Program-made: the position numbers and the translations under genes
Part shown: positions 7,343 to 15,224 of the stretch, in pieces
Numbering within the stretch: the first letter of the stretch is position 1
Layout of the letters: every line of letters begins with the position of its first letter
The notes under the pieces: model-generated
Told to the model about the DNA's origin: nothing
Database searches by the model: none
The model's input: only the letters and a program-made list of their open reading frames with translations
Origin: Bacillus marasmi
Lineage (GTDB): Bacteria > Bacillota > Bacilli > Bacillales > Cytobacillaceae
Direction of reading: 5' to 3'
NCBI RefSeq assembly: GCF_902168435.1
Contig: NZ_LR656184.1
Span: 1 to 49,251, forward strand
Length of the DNA stretch: 49,251 bases

Positions 7343-8356
7343 TTATTTCACAGCATTTCCTTGTACGGTGCGGGCAACCTCCGCCATTTCTTCAGGTGTT
7401 AAATCATTCGAAGCAATCGTATAATCGACGCCTTCGTATGTCCAAGTAATGTGATTATCTGCTAATGCACCAATTGTAAAGCCAAGATCGACTGGCTCGC
7501 CAATCATTGACGCCGCCGAAGCTGTTGCTGGCATGATTTCTGCCTTCTCCTCAACTAATGTAAATGACTTATCTCCATCATACGTTAAGACAACACGTTT
7601 ACCGTTTTCTGTTTTAATCTCTTTTTCACTTACAAGGCTTACTCCCGGAATGTCTGCTTCTGGATATTTAACCGAAAACGACTTATCCTTAACATCCCCC
7701 ATTACCGGTACCTCAAGTTGAGCGCCTGTCATGTTCTTTTGCATATCGAAATCCTTTTTATCAAAACTTGCATCGAATTTTACTTTAGTAAATTTTACGG
7801 TTACTAAAGCATTTCGGTCAGAGTCCATTACCTTCACACTTACAGGTGATAAATCCTTTTTATTAATAGTTATTTCCTGAAGTGGAAGCATTTTATTATT
7901 TTGATAGCGAGTTTTTGTTTCAAATACAAAGTGATCCTTTGTTGCAGTAAATTTCGCATTTTTATCTTCTATAATGTCCTTGATTAATGATTCGTATAAA
8001 TATGCCTGGCTGCTATTTTGTGGCCAATCGCTCTGGAAGCGGAAGCTTTTATTAAGTGCCGGCGTTAACACAAATACACCTTCATCATTGCGGAGAATCA
8101 TCTGACTTTGATCTTTTTTAGCATTTTTTAAGTTTACCCGATAAAAGGAAGGATCCTTATGCCAAATCTCCACGTCATAGGTTTGCGGTTCCGTTCCCAT
8201 TTGCAGTGTCATTTGGGCATCAGCCTTGTAAGCAGCTAGTTTCCCCAATTTCCCATCTAATTCTTTAACAACATCTTGCTGTGATTTTTGACCACAAGCC
8301 GCCAATACCACAACCATTAAAAGCCCGGCGAGAAGCAACAACCAGCTTTTCCTCAT
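7343..8356 (-). CDS. ydcC: YdcC-type lipoprotein (LolA/sporulation family)
   Basis: A 337-residue lipoprotein. A hydrophobic signal ends in lipobox LAAC with the lipidated cysteine at residue 21. The mature part is rich in beta-strand and has the LolA/LolB-like fold signature of YdcC and GerS relatives, followed by a DUF4367-like C-terminal region (TWTYEGVDYTIAS). B. subtilis YdcC is sporulation-linked and lies between acpS and alr, as here. Molecular function is not established. AAGGGG precedes the ATG at normal spacing. Confidence 0.85.
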   Translation of the reverse strand: MRKSWLLLLAGLLMVVVLAACGQKSQQDVVKELDGKLGKLAAYKADAQMTLQMGTEPQTYDVEIWHKDPSFYRVNLKNAKKDQSQMILRNDEGVFVLTPALNKSFRFQSDWPQNSSQAYLYESLIKDIIEDKNAKFTATKDHFVFETKTRYQNNKMLPLQEITINKKDLSPVSVKVMDSDRNALVTVKFTKVKFDASFDKKDFDMQKNMTGAQLEVPVMGDVKDKSFSVKYPEADIPGVSLVSEKEIKTENGKRVVLTYDGDKSFTLVEEKAEIMPATASAASMIGEPVDLGFTIGALADNHITWTYEGVDYTIASNDLTPEEMAEVARTVQGNAVK

Positions 8357-8532
8357 GTCTTCAACCCCTTCTGTCTCATTTCTTCAAGAAATAGAGAGCA
8401 AGCCCGGAATTAAACAGGGACGCTATAGACTAATGCTTAACGCCCGTGTTCCCGCCGCCTAGCCTTGTCTCTCCTATCGCACTATGAATATATGAGACAA
8501 CCATGAGGAATATGACGGGGATGATGACAAGC

Positions 8533-8895
8533 TTATTGATTTTCCCAACCTTTTTCAATAACCACTTGAGCAACCGCATATTGTTCGCTATGCGAAATTG
8601 ACAGATGGACCCCCTTCGAAAAGGGCTTTACTATATATGGCTTTCCAAATTCATCGACATGCAATTCAATATCCAAAAATGAAAGCTGCCCTATTCCTGA
8701 CCCAACCGCCTTGGAAAAGGCCTCCTTCGCCGCAAACCGTCCCGCTACATATTCAACCTTGCGTTTCTCCGATAAAGTAATAAACCGATCCTTTTCGTGC
8801 GGTGTAAGCACACGATCAATAAATTTTTGTTGCCGATTCATTAGCTCTTTTATACGGTGAAGCTCAACAATGTCTATTCCAATACCTTCAATCAT
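8533..8895 (-). CDS. acpS: Holo-[acyl-carrier-protein] synthase
   Basis: A 120-residue AcpS-type phosphopantetheinyl transferase with GIGIDIVEL (magnesium ligand D8) and RFAAKEAFSKA (E58). It transfers 4'-phosphopantetheine from CoA to apo-ACP. The start at 8895 is preferred over an ATG 12 codons upstream because it gives the family N-terminus and length and has AAGGAAG before it. The neighbours (rhomboid gene and ydcC) match B. subtilis. Confidence 0.96.
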   Translation of the reverse strand: MIEGIGIDIVELHRIKELMNRQQKFIDRVLTPHEKDRFITLSEKRKVEYVAGRFAAKEAFSKAVGSGIGQLSFLDIELHVDEFGKPYIVKPFSKGVHLSISHSEQYAVAQVVIEKGWENQ

Positions 8896-9080
8896 TTGGT
8901 CTCTTCCTTCTATATATAGTCGTTTACGCATAGATTAGCTACAAACAAAGAACAAGCTGTCTAATACATTAATTTTCCGGATAATGTTATGATGAAAATA
9001 AAGCTTGAGTTACAACTACATTTCTTTTCACATTGAAAATAATAAATAACATGCTTATATCAATCTCCAAGGAGGACATT

Positions 9081-9821
9081 ATGTTTTTTAGAAATGAAAG
9101 CTTCCAGCAGTTTATCCGCTATTATCCGATAGTCACTGCTATTATACTCATACATGTTTTGTTATTTCTAGTCACCAATCTTCCCTTCTTTCCCGGTAAA
9201 TACATCTTTTCCGTATTGGCCGGAGTGAACCTGTATATTTCCGAAGGAGAACTTTGGCGCTTTGTAACACCGATGTTCCTGCACGGTGGTTTTGCCCATA
9301 TGTTATTTAATAGCTTTTCACTCGTTTTATTTGGACCAGGCTTGGAGCGGATGCTTGGAAAGTTTAAATTTTCTGCCCTTTATTTAGCTGGTGGAGTGCT
9401 TGCGAATATCGCAACCTACTTTGTCAATCCGCTTTATTATACACATGTCGGCTCAAGCGGTGCGATTTTTGCGTTATTTGGCTTTTATATCGCCATTATC
9501 GCCTACCGAAAGCATATGCTGTCACAACAAAATTCACAAATCATCTTAACCATTACTGTGATTGGTGTGATAATGACCTTCCTTCAGCCAAACATTAATA
9601 TCACCGCTCATATTTTCGGTCTTATTGCTGGCTTCTTAATTGGAAGTATCGCTTATTATGATAATAAAAATAAATCCAGCTTCAACCTTGGATCATCTGG
9701 AAGCAGAGGAATGGGTAAACTAACACTTCCCAAGCTTAATCTACGCTCTGTCCCACTTGGAAAGCTCATCATCTGGGGAATCATTGCCCTCCTAGCAATT
9801 GTAGGATTCATCACACGATGA
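9081..9821 (+). CDS. ydcA: Rhomboid-family intramembrane serine protease
   Basis: A 246-residue multi-spanning protein. The catalytic GSSGAIFA motif places the serine at 126, and the histidine in ITAHIFG is at 177. The HGGFAHMLFN motif (68-77) of the oxyanion region is also present. Rhomboids cleave substrates within the membrane. AAGGAGG stands directly before this ATG, so an in-frame ATG at 9033 is not used. The C-terminal 40 residues after the sixth membrane segment are polar and Gly/Ser/Lys-rich, then end in one more hydrophobic segment. It is longer than I recall for B. subtilis YdcA, so orthology rests on position beside acpS. Confidence 0.9.
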   Translation: MFFRNESFQQFIRYYPIVTAIILIHVLLFLVTNLPFFPGKYIFSVLAGVNLYISEGELWRFVTPMFLHGGFAHMLFNSFSLVLFGPGLERMLGKFKFSALYLAGGVLANIATYFVNPLYYTHVGSSGAIFALFGFYIAIIAYRKHMLSQQNSQIILTITVIGVIMTFLQPNINITAHIFGLIAGFLIGSIAYYDNKNKSSFNLGSSGSRGMGKLTLPKLNLRSVPLGKLIIWGIIALLAIVGFITR

Positions 9822-9869
9822 TCATAAAAGAGGCTGGGACAGAACTAAAATGTCCGCTATTAAAACCGA

Positions 9870-10086
9870 ATGATTTTTATGTAGGTATGAGAATAAATAA
9901 GCGGAGAAATTCCCGTTATTGTACGTGAGGGGGGCTAATTGAGCTGAAATAAGCGGAGAATTTCCGCTTAACTACTCCTACAAAGTCAATATCCGGTGAT
10001 TTTAATGAAATAAGCGGAAAAACTCCCTTTATTCTTAACGAAATATGGGCATTTCCCAAAATAAGCGGAATTCTTCCGCTTATTTT
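9870..10086 (-). repeat. TAAGCGGA repeat module, copy A
   Basis: About 217 nt with several AAATAAGCGGA or TCCGCTTATTT words separated by unique sequence. It ends in an inverted repeat AAATAAGCGGAA/TTCCGCTTATTT around 10059-10086. The whole block aligns, in reverse orientation and without large gaps, with 26571-26786. The strand is given so that both copies read hairpin first, then words. Confidence 0.85.
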
Positions 10087-10092
10087 CAAGAA

Positions 10093-10156
10093 CAAAAAAA
10101 TCGAACTACTGGGAAATTCAAAGTTAGAATCTCCCAGCATAGTTCGATTTTTTTGC
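10093..10156. terminator. Bidirectional terminator hairpin A
   Basis: A long hairpin with arms TCGAACTA and TAGTTCGA plus inner TGGGA/TCCCA pairs, flanked by AAAAAAA and TTTTTTT. It can terminate the convergent rhomboid and ydbT transcripts. Its loop is homologous, in reverse complement, to hairpin B at 26427-26487. Confidence 0.85.
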
Positions 10157-10164
10157 TAAAATAC

Positions 10165-11622
10165 TTATGCCCTAGCCGCTTTTTGTTCGTATGAATACCA
10201 GCGATAGATTTGGTCAGCGTGCTCCTGTTCAATATCAACCACTTTTCCGTGCGAGCCCCCAAACCCAGCAGCCACTGTAGCCTTTATGGAAGCTAAATTC
10301 TTTCTTGTTTGCAAAAAGCTTTCTTGTTGCTCAAGCGCCTGTACTTTTTTCTTTTTTAAAAAAATCATATTTTTATCTATTAACCGATATTGGAGTGTTA
10401 ATTGATCGTCAGTTATGTTCCAGCCAGCATCACGGTGTCTCAAGTATTGCAGAACCGATATAGGTAATAAAATCAACACCGATAACCATCCCCACACAGG
10501 AAAGAAACCAACAGCTATTGCGATAACTGGTACTGGGATTAGGACACCCTTCAGGATATATCTTAGTAAAGCTCGCTTTGGTGCCCCTTTTAGGGCGACG
10601 TCCAACTGATATTCCGGAAACTGCCTCTGTAAAATCCCTTCAATATCTTTTCGCTTCACTAATGGAAGCAACATGAATTTAGTAATACCGTCTTGTTCAT
10701 TTAAGCCGCCTCCGGCATTTTCTAAGTATACCGTTGCATAGCCTAGCGGTTGCCGTAGTATATTTTGCGAAATTCGAATCGCCTGAATTCGCTTAAACGG
10801 AATGGTTACCTGCCTTTTTTCAATTACTCCCCTTGAAATGATTAAGTCCTCTCCGCTTTTCACAACTTTAAAATCAGCATATTTCAGCATCATACTGATT
10901 AAAGCGACTACCCATACAAAAATAAACACAATAAAAACTAAAATGCTGACAAAAACCATTCCATTCGTAATGATATCCTCAAAGCGGTGGAACAATTTTT
11001 TATAAGGAATCATTTGACTAAATTGAGCTGCAAAGGCGATTATCGCCGAGATAATCATCCCCACACCCCCAGAAGTGGCGGCTAAAAGAAAAAGTTCCTT
11101 TGGAGCGATCTTATAAATCACAATCTCTGGCTGAGAAGTATTTACGTTTTCACTTCCAGCACTAATTCCTCCATTTTTCGCTTCCGCAATAATCGTCTGA
11201 ATTCTGACCGCTTCTTCCTTTGTAATGGCGACTAGCTCTCCCTCAGCTTCAAGGGCATCAGCTTTTGCTGCGGTATCAATGCTCAATTTGACCAAACCAA
11301 AAGGGCGATGGAGGATCCCCTCTGATTGATTTAAGCTCTGAATTCGTTCAAACGGAATATAACGCTTCTTTTTTACAAAAACGCCTGATTCTATGCGTAG
11401 TTCATTTTCTTCAATTCGATATGTATAACGAAACCATGTTAATAATCCAGAAATCAATGCGAAGATGACAAAACCAAGTGGAATGAATAAAGTACTCCAT
11501 TCCTTCATTCCCCCTCCGAAGACGGTTGAAGCAATAATTGGAAAAATCATTTCCTTTAATTGCTTGAAAAATGAAGTGATAGCAGCAATTGGATGAAGTC
11601 GTTTCGGCTTAGACATCTTCAT
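10165..11622 (-). CDS. ydbT: YdbT, bacterial PH-domain membrane protein
   Basis: A 485-residue protein with three bPH2 (DUF304) repeats. Each repeat follows a pair of membrane segments and carries a YIPFERIQSL-type motif (ARYIPFERIQ near 95, VTIPFKRIQAI in the middle, KKKKVQALEQQ near the C-terminus). It overlaps the 3' end of ydbS by 14 nt and is probably translated by coupling. In B. subtilis ydbST belongs to the sigma-W regulon and contributes to resistance to antimicrobials from other bacilli. I see no sigma-W promoter upstream of this copy. Confidence 0.9.
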   Translation of the reverse strand: MKMSKPKRLHPIAAITSFFKQLKEMIFPIIASTVFGGGMKEWSTLFIPLGFVIFALISGLLTWFRYTYRIEENELRIESGVFVKKKRYIPFERIQSLNQSEGILHRPFGLVKLSIDTAAKADALEAEGELVAITKEEAVRIQTIIAEAKNGGISAGSENVNTSQPEIVIYKIAPKELFLLAATSGGVGMIISAIIAFAAQFSQMIPYKKLFHRFEDIITNGMVFVSILVFIVFIFVWVVALISMMLKYADFKVVKSGEDLIISRGVIEKRQVTIPFKRIQAIRISQNILRQPLGYATVYLENAGGGLNEQDGITKFMLLPLVKRKDIEGILQRQFPEYQLDVALKGAPKRALLRYILKGVLIPVPVIAIAVGFFPVWGWLSVLILLPISVLQYLRHRDAGWNITDDQLTLQYRLIDKNMIFLKKKKVQALEQQESFLQTRKNLASIKATVAAGFGGSHGKVVDIEQEHADQIYRWYSYEQKAARA

Positions 11623-12088
11623 CAGCCGTCCTTGTCAATTTTCCAATATAATAGCGAAGTTCCTCCGCTTCAGCTAAATCTAATGCTGGAATCTCATGGA
11701 CTGTAGCTGCAGTTGATATTTGAACGGAAGCTAAATTATATTTTTTTAAAATTGGTCCTTGGTTTGTATCCACGTGTTGAACACGAATCATCGGCACTAA
11801 TGTTCTTTTTGTAATGATGACCCCTTGCTGGAGCTCTATTTCTGTTTCTCTTACCTCGTAGCGCCATCTGTTCCACTTCAATCTTGGCCACAACCAAATA
11901 GAAAAATAAGATAATAGCAATGCCGGAGCCATTGAAATCAGGTTAATCCAAATTGGCCAATCGAAAATAATTGATAGTGGAATGGTGCTTCCTCCAAGCA
12001 AGATTAAAACAACGGCTGTAATGATACCATGAATTTTCCATGCCTTTAATGCTCGCTCAGAAATTCTTGTCTGAGGTTCTCTAATCAA
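11609..12088 (-). CDS. ydbS: YdbS, bacterial PH-domain membrane protein
   Basis: A 159-residue protein with two transmembrane segments (about 20-65) followed by one bPH2 domain (TKRTLVPMIRVQHVDTNQGP). TTG is the start codon, 7 nt after AGGAGGG. It forms a two-gene unit with ydbT; both proteins are expected in the membrane, probably as one complex. Confidence 0.9.
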   Translation of the reverse strand: MIREPQTRISERALKAWKIHGIITAVVLILLGGSTIPLSIIFDWPIWINLISMAPALLLSYFSIWLWPRLKWNRWRYEVRETEIELQQGVIITKRTLVPMIRVQHVDTNQGPILKKYNLASVQISTAATVHEIPALDLAEAEELRYYIGKLTRTADEDV

Positions 12089-12139
12089 TCATATCCCTCC
12101 TAGTGTTTATTTATTTAAAGGTAGTGTTAGATTTAGGAT

Positions 12140-12161
12140 GTTGATTTCCGCTCCAATCAAC
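12140..12161. repeat. 22-bp scar of the GAGCGGAA element family
   Basis: On the minus strand the sequence reads GTTGATTGGAGCGG then AAATCAAC. It joins what look like the left end (TTGATTG.AGCGGAA) and right end (GAGCGGAAATCA) of the roughly 110-bp element seen intact at 47364-47473. The junction is at the shared GAGCGGAA direct repeat, so it looks like a deletion product. It lies upstream of ydbS. Confidence 0.6.
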
Positions 12162-12309
12162 ATAGCAAAAATCAAAACTTTGCATTAACATAACTTCTTA
12201 AAATAGGCATCATACAAATTATTACAAGAGACTTAACGTTTACCACCATAGTATACAGAACATTGTCTAAAATTGTAATATTTTTCCACGCAATTTTACA
12301 AACCATAAA

Positions 12310-12336
12310 AAAAGCTGTTGAGAATTCTCAACAGCC
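12310..12336 (-). terminator. Terminator after cshA
   Basis: A perfect 22-bp palindrome, GCTGTTGAGAA/TTCTCAACAGC (12314-12335), is followed on the minus strand by TTTTTTTATGG. It lies 15 nt after the cshA stop. Confidence 0.92.
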
Positions 12337-12350
12337 TCTGTTAATTGTTA

Positions 12351-13814
12351 TTAACGGAATGTCTTTGATGGCTTCGAATCGCGGTGATGTGTGCGTTTTG
12401 CACCAGTGCGATGATTCGGAGCACCTTTTTTGCGATTGTAATCATTGCCACGACGGTTGTCCCCACGCTCGTAAGGCTTCCGTTCCCGCTTTTGTGGTAA
12501 TGGTGTTTCTTCTGTTAATTTGACTGGAGTCGTATCTGGCTCCTTCGTTAACATTTTTAAAACAGCGGCAACCACAGTGCTTGGATCTTGTTGATCAAGA
12601 AGCTCATCAGCTGCTTGCTTGTAATATTGTAAATTATTCGCTTCGATTGTTTGCAGGATTTTTTCAACAACAGCCTTTTGTTGTCCTTCAAGCGCTTGGT
12701 CCAATGTTGGCGGAACCAACTTTTCCATTTTCTTCTTAGTCGTTCTTTCTACGACACCTAAGTAAGATTTTTCGCGGTGAGTTACAAACGTCATCGCCAT
12801 ACCAGTTTTTCCAGCACGACCTGTTCGGCCGATACGGTGAACATAACTTTCTGGATCCTGTGGAATATCAAAATTATATACATGAGTGACCCCGGAAATA
12901 TCTAAACCACGTGCTGCAACGTCTGTTGCAACAAGCACGTCGATTGATCCCTCTTTAAATTTACGTAACACGGATAGGCGTTTTGCTTGGCTTAAATCAC
13001 CATGAATTCCTTCCGCCATATAGCCACGCAAATTAAGCGCTTCTGATAATTCATCAACACGACGCTTTGTGCGACCGAAAACGATGGCAAGCTCCGGTGA
13101 TTGTATGTCTAACAATCTTGTCAACACATCAAATTTGTTACGCTCTTGAACTTCAACATAAAATTGTTCAACAGACGATACAGTAACTTCTTTCGTTTTC
13201 ACCCGAACGATTTGCGGGTCTCTCATAAACGTTTCGGCGATTTTTTGAATTGGCGCTGGCATAGTTGCTGAGAATAGCAAGGTTTGACGCTCAGTAGGAA
13301 TCTGCGCCAAAATTGCTTCAATGTCCTCAATAAAGCCCATGTTTAGCATTTCATCTGCTTCATCAAGAATGGCTGTTTGCACACTGTCAAGACGAAGTGT
13401 TTTACGATTAATATGGTCGATTAAACGACCTGGAGTTCCCACAATAATATGGGGATTCTTTTTCAAAGCACGAATTTGGCGATTAATATCCTGTCCACCG
13501 TAAATTGGCAAGACGCGCACTCGCTTTCCGTAGCCAATTTTGTAAAGCTCTTCCGATACTTGAATCGCTAGTTCCCGTGTTGGCGCGACAACAATTCCTT
13601 GAATCGCATCAACGTCCTTATTAATTTTTTCAATAAGCGGGATACCGAATGCAGCCGTTTTCCCCGTTCCTGTTTGTGCTTGGCCAATTAAATCCTTGTT
13701 CTCTAAGCTTAACGGGATCGTCTGCGCCTGAATTGGTGTTGCTTCCTCAAAACCCATTTTTTTTATTGATTTCATCATTGCCGGGCTAAGGCCCAAATCT
13801 TGAAACATTGTCAA
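12351..13814 (-). CDS. cshA: CshA, DEAD-box RNA helicase
   Basis: About 487 residues. The Q motif region contains [13 protein letters not shown], followed by AQTGTGKT (motif I), PTRELA, DEAD (motif II), SAT (motif III), ARGLDI and HRIGRTGR (motif VI), then a basic Arg/Lys/Gly-rich tail. CshA helps mRNA turnover and ribosome assembly and associates with the RNA degradosome. A TTG start four codons into the open frame is chosen, 10 nt from GGAG, giving MTMFQDLGL, which parallels the B. subtilis N-terminus. It lies between ydbS and, after an inserted segment, murF, as in B. subtilis. Confidence 0.95.
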   Translation of the reverse strand: MTMFQDLGLSPAMMKSIKKMGFEEATPIQAQTIPLSLENKDLIGQAQTGTGKTAAFGIPLIEKINKDVDAIQGIVVAPTRELAIQVSEELYKIGYGKRVRVLPIYGGQDINRQIRALKKNPHIIVGTPGRLIDHINRKTLRLDSVQTAILDEADEMLNMGFIEDIEAILAQIPTERQTLLFSATMPAPIQKIAETFMRDPQIVRVKTKEVTVSSVEQFYVEVQERNKFDVLTRLLDIQSPELAIVFGRTKRRVDELSEALNLRGYMAEGIHGDLSQAKRLSVLRKFKEGSIDVLVATDVAARGLDISGVTHVYNFDIPQDPESYVHRIGRTGRAGKTGMAMTFVTHREKSYLGVVERTTKKKMEKLVPPTLDQALEGQQKAVVEKILQTIEANNLQYYKQAADELLDQQDPSTVVAAVLKMLTKEPDTTPVKLTEETPLPQKRERKPYERGDNRRGNDYNRKKGAPNHRTGAKRTHHRDSKPSKTFR

Positions 13815-14149
13815 TTTATTCAATCTCCTTTTATTCCATCAATCATGTATAGTTTCATTTCTTAATTATTGTTATATAAGCTTTTTTAATTTGAACGCGA
13901 ATATTTTTCTCAAAAAAAGACATTCTCCAAAAGGATCATGTCTGGTTGTTAGCATTTCGCCCTAGTACTTTGATGATAATCTTAACACTTTAGCGTAGTA
14001 AATGCAATTAATTGGATTTGGGACCAAACTGTGGATTTTACGATTATCACAGAAAATAATTGATTATTTCACGATAATTTGTCGAAATCAGGATGGATTT
14101 TGTCAAAATAATTAGAAATATTTTTTCTCTTTTTAGTACTAAATCAGGG
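13815..14149. other. A+T-rich gap upstream of cshA
   Basis: The gap contains the cshA ribosome binding site and leader, a terminator for the hydrolase gene (13912-13943), and about 200 nt of A+T-rich sequence. Recurring words such as TTACGATTAT and TTCACGATAATTT (14037-14082) may be another degenerate repeat. No gene is visible. Confidence 0.55.
13912..13943 (-). terminator. Terminator after alpha/beta hydrolase
   Basis: On the minus strand GACATGATCC-TTTT-GGAGAATGTC is followed by TTTTTTTGAG. The stem has one mismatch. It separates the hydrolase gene from cshA. Confidence 0.75.
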
Positions 14150-14836
14150 TTATTTTTGCAAAAATAAAAAAACTTCCCTAAACAACTTTTCACGTTCTTC
14201 ACTGTGACAAATGAGGTGCTTGGCATTTTGATAAAAAATGAGCCGTTTTTGCTCGGCGCCTATGTTTGAATACAAATATTCAGCGCTTTTCGGTGGGACG
14301 ATGCCATCACATTGACCTTGGGCGATGAACGTAGGACTATTGATTCCGCTCAATAACGGCCTTACCTTTGTGACTAATGTTCGGAACTGAATTGTTGCGC
14401 TGAGCGGTGTCTGAGTTATTTTTCTTTTATAACGGAGGAATAGCTCATTATCCGTTATTTTGCCCTTAAAAGAATCCTTGATGATTTCTTTAATATCAAG
14501 TACCAGCTGCTTAGGGTTAACATAATAGGCAGCCGCACTCAATAAGACCAATTTATCAATTGGATAGTTTGCCGCCAGATAGCTGGCAATTAAACCTCCC
14601 ATTGAAAAGCCAATAACATAGATGGTATCGCATTTTTCCATCAAATCACGGAGCGCTAGGTCAGCATGCTCGATCCACTCTTTGTAATGAACCCCTTTTA
14701 AATTCAAGTTATCACCATGACCAGGTAAAGTCGGCACAGCAAAATGCCAATTTGTCCGTTCCTGTAAAAATTGAACTAAAGGTGCCACTTCAAACGGTGC
14801 CCCAGTAAAACCATGAATACATAAACAACCGATCAT
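14150..14836 (-). CDS. Alpha/beta hydrolase, carboxylesterase-like
   Basis: About 228 residues. The N-terminal HGFTGAPFE oxyanion strand, nucleophile elbow GFSMGG, acid residue in GQCDGIVP and histidine in NAKHLICHS form a complete catalytic set of the Est30-like carboxylesterase/lysophospholipase type. The substrate is unknown. The start is the ATG eight nt after GGTGG; upstream in-frame codons are less well placed. It is located with hemY between murF and cshA, genes that are adjacent in B. subtilis as I recall, so the pair looks inserted. Confidence 0.82.
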   Translation of the reverse strand: MIGCLCIHGFTGAPFEVAPLVQFLQERTNWHFAVPTLPGHGDNLNLKGVHYKEWIEHADLALRDLMEKCDTIYVIGFSMGGLIASYLAANYPIDKLVLLSAAAYYVNPKQLVLDIKEIIKDSFKGKITDNELFLRYKRKITQTPLSATIQFRTLVTKVRPLLSGINSPTFIAQGQCDGIVPPKSAEYLYSNIGAEQKRLIFYQNAKHLICHSEEREKLFREVFLFLQK

Positions 14837-15224
14837 GAACATCACCACCAAAATCGTAATGAATGTAAATATCCCATTAGTGTAATTTTACCATATCTAT
14901 GCAAAAAACGGCTTATCCTTGTGATAAGCCGCTTTAATATTTATTTGCGGACATAGGAGCCGTTATTTGTGTCAAAACCTGCTTCTTCTCGGTCGTAGCG
15001 GACATTGAAATCACCGGCATCATCCGCTAGCGGACATAGGAGACGCTATTTGGGCCAAAATCAGCATCTTCTCGGTCGTAGCGGAAATTGAATCCGCTAT
15101 TTGCCCAAAATGCAGATTAGTTTGCATGATTTTGACTAAATAAGGGCGCTGGTGTCCGCTAAACTCTTAAAACAAGGCATTTGACTCCAAATAAGGGACT
15201 CTGTGTCCGCTCAAAATCAGGATT
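14837..15224. other. Repeat-filled gap between hydrolase and hemY
   Basis: 388 nt without a gene. A hairpin CGGCTTATC/GATAAGCCG lies at about 14910-14932, and its minus-strand tail (TTTTTTGC) could terminate the hemY message. The rest is the GTCCGC word array (14947-15211). Confidence 0.7.
14947..15211. repeat. Inverted word array beside hemY
   Basis: Four copies of a 31-33-nt word with consensus ATTTTGACnCAAATA then about 9 nt then TGTCCGCT. Two are on the minus strand (about 14947-14978 and 15030-15061) and two on the plus strand (15128-15160 and 15179-15211). The first two sit inside a larger direct repeat of 83-nt period that also contains CTTCTCGGTCGTAGCGG. No coding potential is seen. 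Confidence 0.8.

Larger units (their letters stand above)
9822..10164. other. Repeat-filled gap, rhomboid gene to ydbT
   Basis: This 343-nt gap between convergent genes carries no gene. It consists of a GAGGCTGGGACAGAAC tail at 9831-9846, repeat module A (9870-10086) and a terminator hairpin (10093-10156). A frame at 9916-10140 on the minus strand is made of repeat sequence. Confidence 0.8.

Noticed and set aside
9916-10140. 74-codon open frame after the rhomboid gene
   Set aside because: It lies entirely in the TAAGCGGA module and terminator hairpin.
12089-12262. Sigma-W promoter upstream of ydbS
   Set aside because: I looked for TGAAAC with 16-17 nt spacing to CGTA, expected from B. subtilis, and found none; GTAAAC is present without a matching -10.
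12263-12523. 86-codon plus-strand frame
   Set aside because: It overlaps the cshA terminator and the cshA C-terminal coding region on the opposite strand.
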